Assembly (NCBI RefSeq): GCF_019091455.1
Contig: NZ_JAGXJN010000051.1
Coordinates: forward strand, 1-43,860
Source of the DNA: Chitinophaga sp. GbtcB8
GTDB lineage: Bacteria > Bacteroidota > Bacteroidia > Chitinophagales > Chitinophagaceae
Direction of reading: 5' to 3'
DNA: 43,860 bases
Position numbers and translations under genes: made by a program
In this document: piece by piece, positions 40,313 to 43,860 of the stretch
How the letters are laid out: each line of letters begins with the position of its first letter
Position numbering within the stretch: position 1 is the stretch's first letter
Notes under the pieces: model-generated
The model's database searches: none
The model's input: the letters and a program-made list of their open reading frames with translations, nothing else
What the model was told of the DNA's origin: nothing

Positions 40313-40350
40313 TTAAAAAAAGAGCCGGTCAATAACTTGCCGGCTCTTTT
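40313..40350. terminator. Bidirectional terminator between hydrolase and tolC genes
   Basis: AAAAAGAGCCGG (ending 40328) pairs with CCGGCTCTTTT (40340-40350). The T-run on the minus strand is especially long, suiting the efflux operon that ends here. Confidence 0.88.
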
Positions 40351-40369
40351 CATTTACGATAAGATCATC

Positions 40370-41806
40370 TTACTTCCATCCACCTCCCAGATCCCTGTAA
40401 ATATTAACCACAGCATTCAGCTGCTCTTTTTTAGTTTCAACCAGCTCCAGCTTAGCTTCCAGCGCATCGCGCTGGGTCATCAGCACTTCAAAGTAATCTG
40501 CCCTGGCAGACTTGAACAGGTCATTGGAAATATCGATTGACCTGGTGAGCGCATCCACCTGCTTTGACTTCAGATCATAACTGTGTTCCAGGTTACTGAT
40601 GTTGGAAAGCTGTGTGGAAACTTCCAGGTACGCATTTAAAATGGTACGCTCATAGTTATATATAGCCTGCAGCTGCCGTGCATTGGCGCTGTTAAACTCC
40701 GCTTTGATGGCATTCCGGTTTATAAGCGGCGCCACAAGATCACCGGCCAGGGAATAAAGCAGCGATTCAACAGGGTATTTCACCAGGTAAGAAGGCTTAA
40801 ACGCTTCAAGCCCTACTCCGGCTGAAATGCCGAGTGAAGGATAAAATTCCGCCCGCGCTACTTTTACATCCAGTTTTGCAGCGGTTAAGTCCAGCTCCGC
40901 CTGTTTAATATCCGGGCGGTTAGCCAGCAGCTGCGAAGGGATCCCGGAGCTAACGGCCTGTGGCAGCAAACCCAGGAAGTCGCTTTTATCCCTGGGTATT
41001 TCCTGCGGATACCGGCCTAACAGGAAGTTGATCTTGTTCTCTGTTTCCTTTATGCTTTGCAGAATGTCAAACTCCATGCTTTGGGATTTCAACACTTCCG
41101 CCTCAAATTTCTGAACACCCAGCTCAGTTGCCCTGGCAGCTTCTTTCTGCACCTTTACAATTTCCAGTGCGCTTTTTTGCAGCTCAATGTTCTGTTTTAC
41201 GATGCCCAGCTGGTTGTCCAGCGCCAGCAGCTCATAATAAGAATTGGCCACTTCAGCTACCAGGTTTGTCAGCGCAAAGTTCCTGCCTTCCACTGTTGAC
41301 AGATACCTGGTAACCGCAGCTTTCTTAGCGTTGTGCAATTTTTTCCAGATATCCGCTTCCCAGTTCGCATAAGCGCCTATCATATAATTCGGCAGGTTCT
41401 CCGGCACTTCTGTCCCTGGCTTGATATCAGTAGATGCATCACCTGCACCCTGGCTGGTATACCTGCCCACTTTTTCCAGCTCGGCCCCGGCCCTTAAATT
41501 CACGGTGGGCAGTAATGCCGCGTGCCTTGACCGGATATCATTCTTAGCGATCTCAATTTCCTGCAGGGTGATCTTCATCTCCTGGTTGTTCTTCAGCGCG
41601 GTGTCAATCAGGCTTACCAGGTTCTGATCCGTAAAAAAGCTGCGCCATTGAGTGGCCGACATATTAACCGTATCCTGGCTATCATTGTAGGATCCGGGAA
41701 CCGATCTGTTCTCATTTGACGGCATGATCGCGGGGATCTTGCAGCTTGCTACAGCCAGGCAAATACTCAGTGGGCCAATCCATCGTTGTATCCTTGATTT
41801 ATACAT
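40370..41806 (-). CDS. TolC/NodT-type outer-membrane efflux lipoprotein
   Basis: A 478-residue outer-membrane factor of the NodT/OprM type. The lipobox AVASC gives a lipidated Cys near residue 22 from the ATG at 41806. The OEP repeats contain LIDTALKNNQEMKITLQEIEIAKNDIRSRHAALLPTVNL (about 65-103) and the matching second half RPDIKQAELDLTAAKLDVKVARAEFYPSLGIS. The start overlaps the RND stop by 8 bases, so translation is probably coupled. It would form the outer channel for the pump encoded upstream. Confidence 0.94.
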   Translation of the reverse strand: MYKSRIQRWIGPLSICLAVASCKIPAIMPSNENRSVPGSYNDSQDTVNMSATQWRSFFTDQNLVSLIDTALKNNQEMKITLQEIEIAKNDIRSRHAALLPTVNLRAGAELEKVGRYTSQGAGDASTDIKPGTEVPENLPNYMIGAYANWEADIWKKLHNAKKAAVTRYLSTVEGRNFALTNLVAEVANSYYELLALDNQLGIVKQNIELQKSALEIVKVQKEAARATELGVQKFEAEVLKSQSMEFDILQSIKETENKINFLLGRYPQEIPRDKSDFLGLLPQAVSSGIPSQLLANRPDIKQAELDLTAAKLDVKVARAEFYPSLGISAGVGLEAFKPSYLVKYPVESLLYSLAGDLVAPLINRNAIKAEFNSANARQLQAIYNYERTILNAYLEVSTQLSNISNLEHSYDLKSKQVDALTRSIDISNDLFKSARADYFEVLMTQRDALEAKLELVETKKEQLNAVVNIYRDLGGGWK

Positions 41807-43860
41807 TGTGATCAATTTCTTCAGTTAATGGATTTTCTTCTTCTTCTTTAACAAGCATACGTCTTTCTGCAATTCTGCCGAATATGTAGTATAACCCGGG
41901 TATAACCAGCACGCCGAAAACTGTTCCGAAAAGCATACCGCCTGCTGCAGCAGTACCGATGGTTCTGTTACCGATCTTACCAGGACCGGAGGCAAACACC
42001 AACGGGATCAAACCCGCAATGAATGCGAATGAGGTCATCAGGATAGGGCGGAACCTCACCTTTGAGCCTTCCATGGCAGCCTGTAATACGGTGGCGCCTG
42101 AACGGTGTTTCTGCACCGCAAACTCCACGATCAATACGGCATTCTTACCCAGTAACCCGATCAGCATTACCATGGCCACCTGTGCATAGATGTTATTTTC
42201 CAATCCTAATAATTTCAGCAACAGGAATGCGCCGAAGATCCCGGCCGGCAATGAAAGAATTACCGATAAAGGCAGGATGAAACTTTCATACTGTGCAGAC
42301 AGGATCAGGTATACGAAACCAAGACAGATCAGGAAGATATAAATTGCCTGGTTACCCTGGGCTACTTCATCTTTTGAAATACCGGCCCAGTCAATCCCAA
42401 ATCCTCTTGGCAAAGTTTTTTGCGCTACTTCGTTAATCACCTTAATAGCTTCACCGCTACTGTATCCCGGTGCGGATGAACCGCTTATTTCCGATGCATT
42501 GTACATGTTATGCCGGGTGATCTCTGACAAACCATACACCTTTTCCATTTTCATGAAAGCGGAGAAAGGCACCATTTCATCACGGTCATTTTTCACGTAC
42601 AGCTTCAGGATATCGTCCGGCAATGCCCTGTATTGCGGCGATGCCTGCACGATCACCTTATACTGGCGGTCATATTTAATAAAGCTGATCTCGTAGTTAC
42701 TTCCTATTAATGTAGAAAGCGTGTTCATGGCATTGTCAATGGTCACGCCTTTTTGCTGTGCAATGTCATTATCCACCCGCAGCATGTATTGCGGGAAGCT
42801 GGCGCTATAAAAGGTAAATACGGATGCCAGCTCAGGACGTTTGCTCAATTCCTTTACAAAGTCACGGCTCACGGTTTCCATCTTTTTATAATCGCCTGAT
42901 CCTGCTTTATCCAGCAAACGCAATTCAAAACCACCGGCAGCACCGTAACCCGGTACAGCTGGCGGTTGAAAGAACTCAATAGTGGCGCCGGTAATATCTT
43001 TCGATTTTTCTTCCAGCTCACTAATGATTTCCTGTACAGAATGTTTGCGGTCTTCCCAGCTTTCCAGGTTGATCAGGCAGGTTCCCGAGTGGGACCCGGT
43101 ACCTCCTGTAAGGATCTCATACCCTCCCAGGGAGGAAACGGATTGTACACCTTCAATGTGCTCTGCAAGCTTTTGAAGCCTTTCCGCAACTTCGTTTGTT
43201 CTTTCCAGTGAGGATCCGGGGGGTGTTTGAATAATAGCATAGAACATGCCCTGGTCTTCATTCGGGATAAAACCAGAAGGCACGCTCTTATTCAGGAACC
43301 ATATGCCGGCGCAGAAAGCGATGAGCACCGCAAAGGTGACCGCCCTCCTGCTGACAATTTTTCCCAGCAGCTGCTGGTATTTTCCCTGCGTACGGTTAAA
43401 TGAGTTATTGAAGCCATCCAGGAACTTGTCTACCACCGTTTTCTTTTTGGGCTTTCCATGATTATTCTTCAATATCATGGCACAAAGAGCCGGGGTAAGG
43501 GTCAAGGCCACTATACCTGAAAGAATGATGGCGGTGGCCATGGTGATGGAAAACTTCCGGTTGAAGGTGCCCACCGGGCCATACATAAATGCCACCGGAA
43601 TAAATCCCGCTGCCATTAGAAAGGTGATAGCAATAATGGCCCCGCTGATCTCATGCATGGCTTTTTTGGTAGCCTTTAACGGCGAAAGATGCTCTTCCTC
43701 CATTTTTGCATGCACCGCTTCAATTACCACAATGGCATCATCCACCACCACACCAATTGCAAGCACCAATGCAAATAAGGTAATGAGGTTGAGTGTAATG
43801 CCGAAGAACTGCATGAACATAAAAGTTCCGATCAGGGATACCGGCACTGCCATAGCAGGG
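41799..43860 (-). CDS. RND efflux permease, HAE1-type, 5' end outside the window
   Basis: About 686 codons of an inner-membrane RND multidrug pump; the N-terminal about 370 residues are beyond the right edge. The visible part starts at the end of the first half's helices. The proton-relay Asp pair is in GVVVDDAIVVIEAVH. FIPNEDQGMFYAIIQTPPGSSLERTNEVAERLQKL is the porter domain start of the second half. The end has the helices VMLIGLLGKNAVLIVEFAVQ and GTAAAGGMLFGTVFGVLVIPGLYY. It is the HAE1 subfamily, distinct from the longer pump at 16873-20436. The adaptor gene would lie upstream outside the window. Confidence 0.95.
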   Translation of the reverse strand, partial: PAMAVPVSLIGTFMFMQFFGITLNLITLFALVLAIGVVVDDAIVVIEAVHAKMEEEHLSPLKATKKAMHEISGAIIAITFLMAAGFIPVAFMYGPVGTFNRKFSITMATAIILSGIVALTLTPALCAMILKNNHGKPKKKTVVDKFLDGFNNSFNRTQGKYQQLLGKIVSRRAVTFAVLIAFCAGIWFLNKSVPSGFIPNEDQGMFYAIIQTPPGSSLERTNEVAERLQKLAEHIEGVQSVSSLGGYEILTGGTGSHSGTCLINLESWEDRKHSVQEIISELEEKSKDITGATIEFFQPPAVPGYGAAGGFELRLLDKAGSGDYKKMETVSRDFVKELSKRPELASVFTFYSASFPQYMLRVDNDIAQQKGVTIDNAMNTLSTLIGSNYEISFIKYDRQYKVIVQASPQYRALPDDILKLYVKNDRDEMVPFSAFMKMEKVYGLSEITRHNMYNASEISGSSAPGYSSGEAIKVINEVAQKTLPRGFGIDWAGISKDEVAQGNQAIYIFLICLGFVYLILSAQYESFILPLSVILSLPAGIFGAFLLLKLLGLENNIYAQVAMVMLIGLLGKNAVLIVEFAVQKHRSGATVLQAAMEGSKVRFRPILMTSFAFIAGLIPLVFASGPGKIGNRTIGTAAAGGMLFGTVFGVLVIPGLYYIFGRIAERRMLVKEEEENPLTEEIDHNV

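Noticed and set aside
36287..43860. Genomic island bounded by tRNA-Arg
   Set aside because: No integrase, no direct repeat of the tRNA end in the window, and most genes look native; only the first gene has unusual base composition.

Overview
The window looks like a Bacteroidota chromosome segment, most probably from a Chitinophaga-like member of the Chitinophagaceae. This is inference from gene content: a FecI/FecR-type sigma/anti-sigma pair, DUF1080 and Gfo/Idh/MocA sugar genes, DUF1015 near serC, AIM24, PaaN and a 2TM-domain protein. Promoters also fit the Bacteroidota -7 motif TAnnTTTG with a TTG-like -33 element. No integrase, transposase, phage gene or CRISPR array was seen. Both ends cut through genes: enolase on the left and an RND pump on the right.

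Layout. 0-3 kb: enolase, a DivIC/FtsB-like division protein, a small unknown, endonuclease III and a DUF2071 protein. 3-11.4 kb: a nucleoside-permease-type MFS transporter, a Gfo/Idh/MocA oxidoreductase, a secreted unknown, KorA, a phytanoyl-CoA dioxygenase-like protein, a secreted DUF1080 protein and a Bax-inhibitor-1 family protein. The transporter, oxidoreductase and DUF1080 protein are the kinds of parts used in 3-keto-sugar metabolism, but here they are separated by other genes. 11.6-14 kb: a small secreted protein, a possible 30-residue membrane peptide, and an ECF sigma/FecR pair with no SusC/SusD genes beside it. 14.1-16.7 kb: a 2H RNA phosphoesterase with a long Gly-rich YDR/YNR repeat tail, and AIM24. 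16.9-23.6 kb: a complete tetR-tolC-adaptor-RND efflux operon read leftwards, with a clear promoter and overlapping operator palindrome.

23.6-24.55 kb is a gene-free patch. It holds G-rich repeats, two separate arrays with an exact 11-bp period, and a 120-bp frameshifted copy of part of the oxidoreductase gene at 4.4-5.6 kb. 24.5-36 kb: DUF502, two hydrolases, SerC, DUF1015, a TPR protein, PaaN, YceI, a 2TM protein and a long-chain acyl-CoA synthetase. 36.2 kb: tRNA-Arg(CCU) with its own promoter and terminator. 36.6-43.9 kb: an AT-richer unknown, a large molybdopterin-binding oxidoreductase subunit without its iron-sulfur partner, a TEX30-like hydrolase, and the tolC and RND genes of a second efflux system.

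The most unusual feature is a set of short-period intergenic arrays (7, 8, 11 and 14 bp) that start at or within a few bases of stop codons. Several are laid out as sense array, hairpin/terminator, inverted array. The octamer RGATGTGC family occurs at six or more gene boundaries. Other points for follow-up are the RGG-like/2H fusion, the palindromes at the efflux and serC promoters, and the frameshifted gene fragment.
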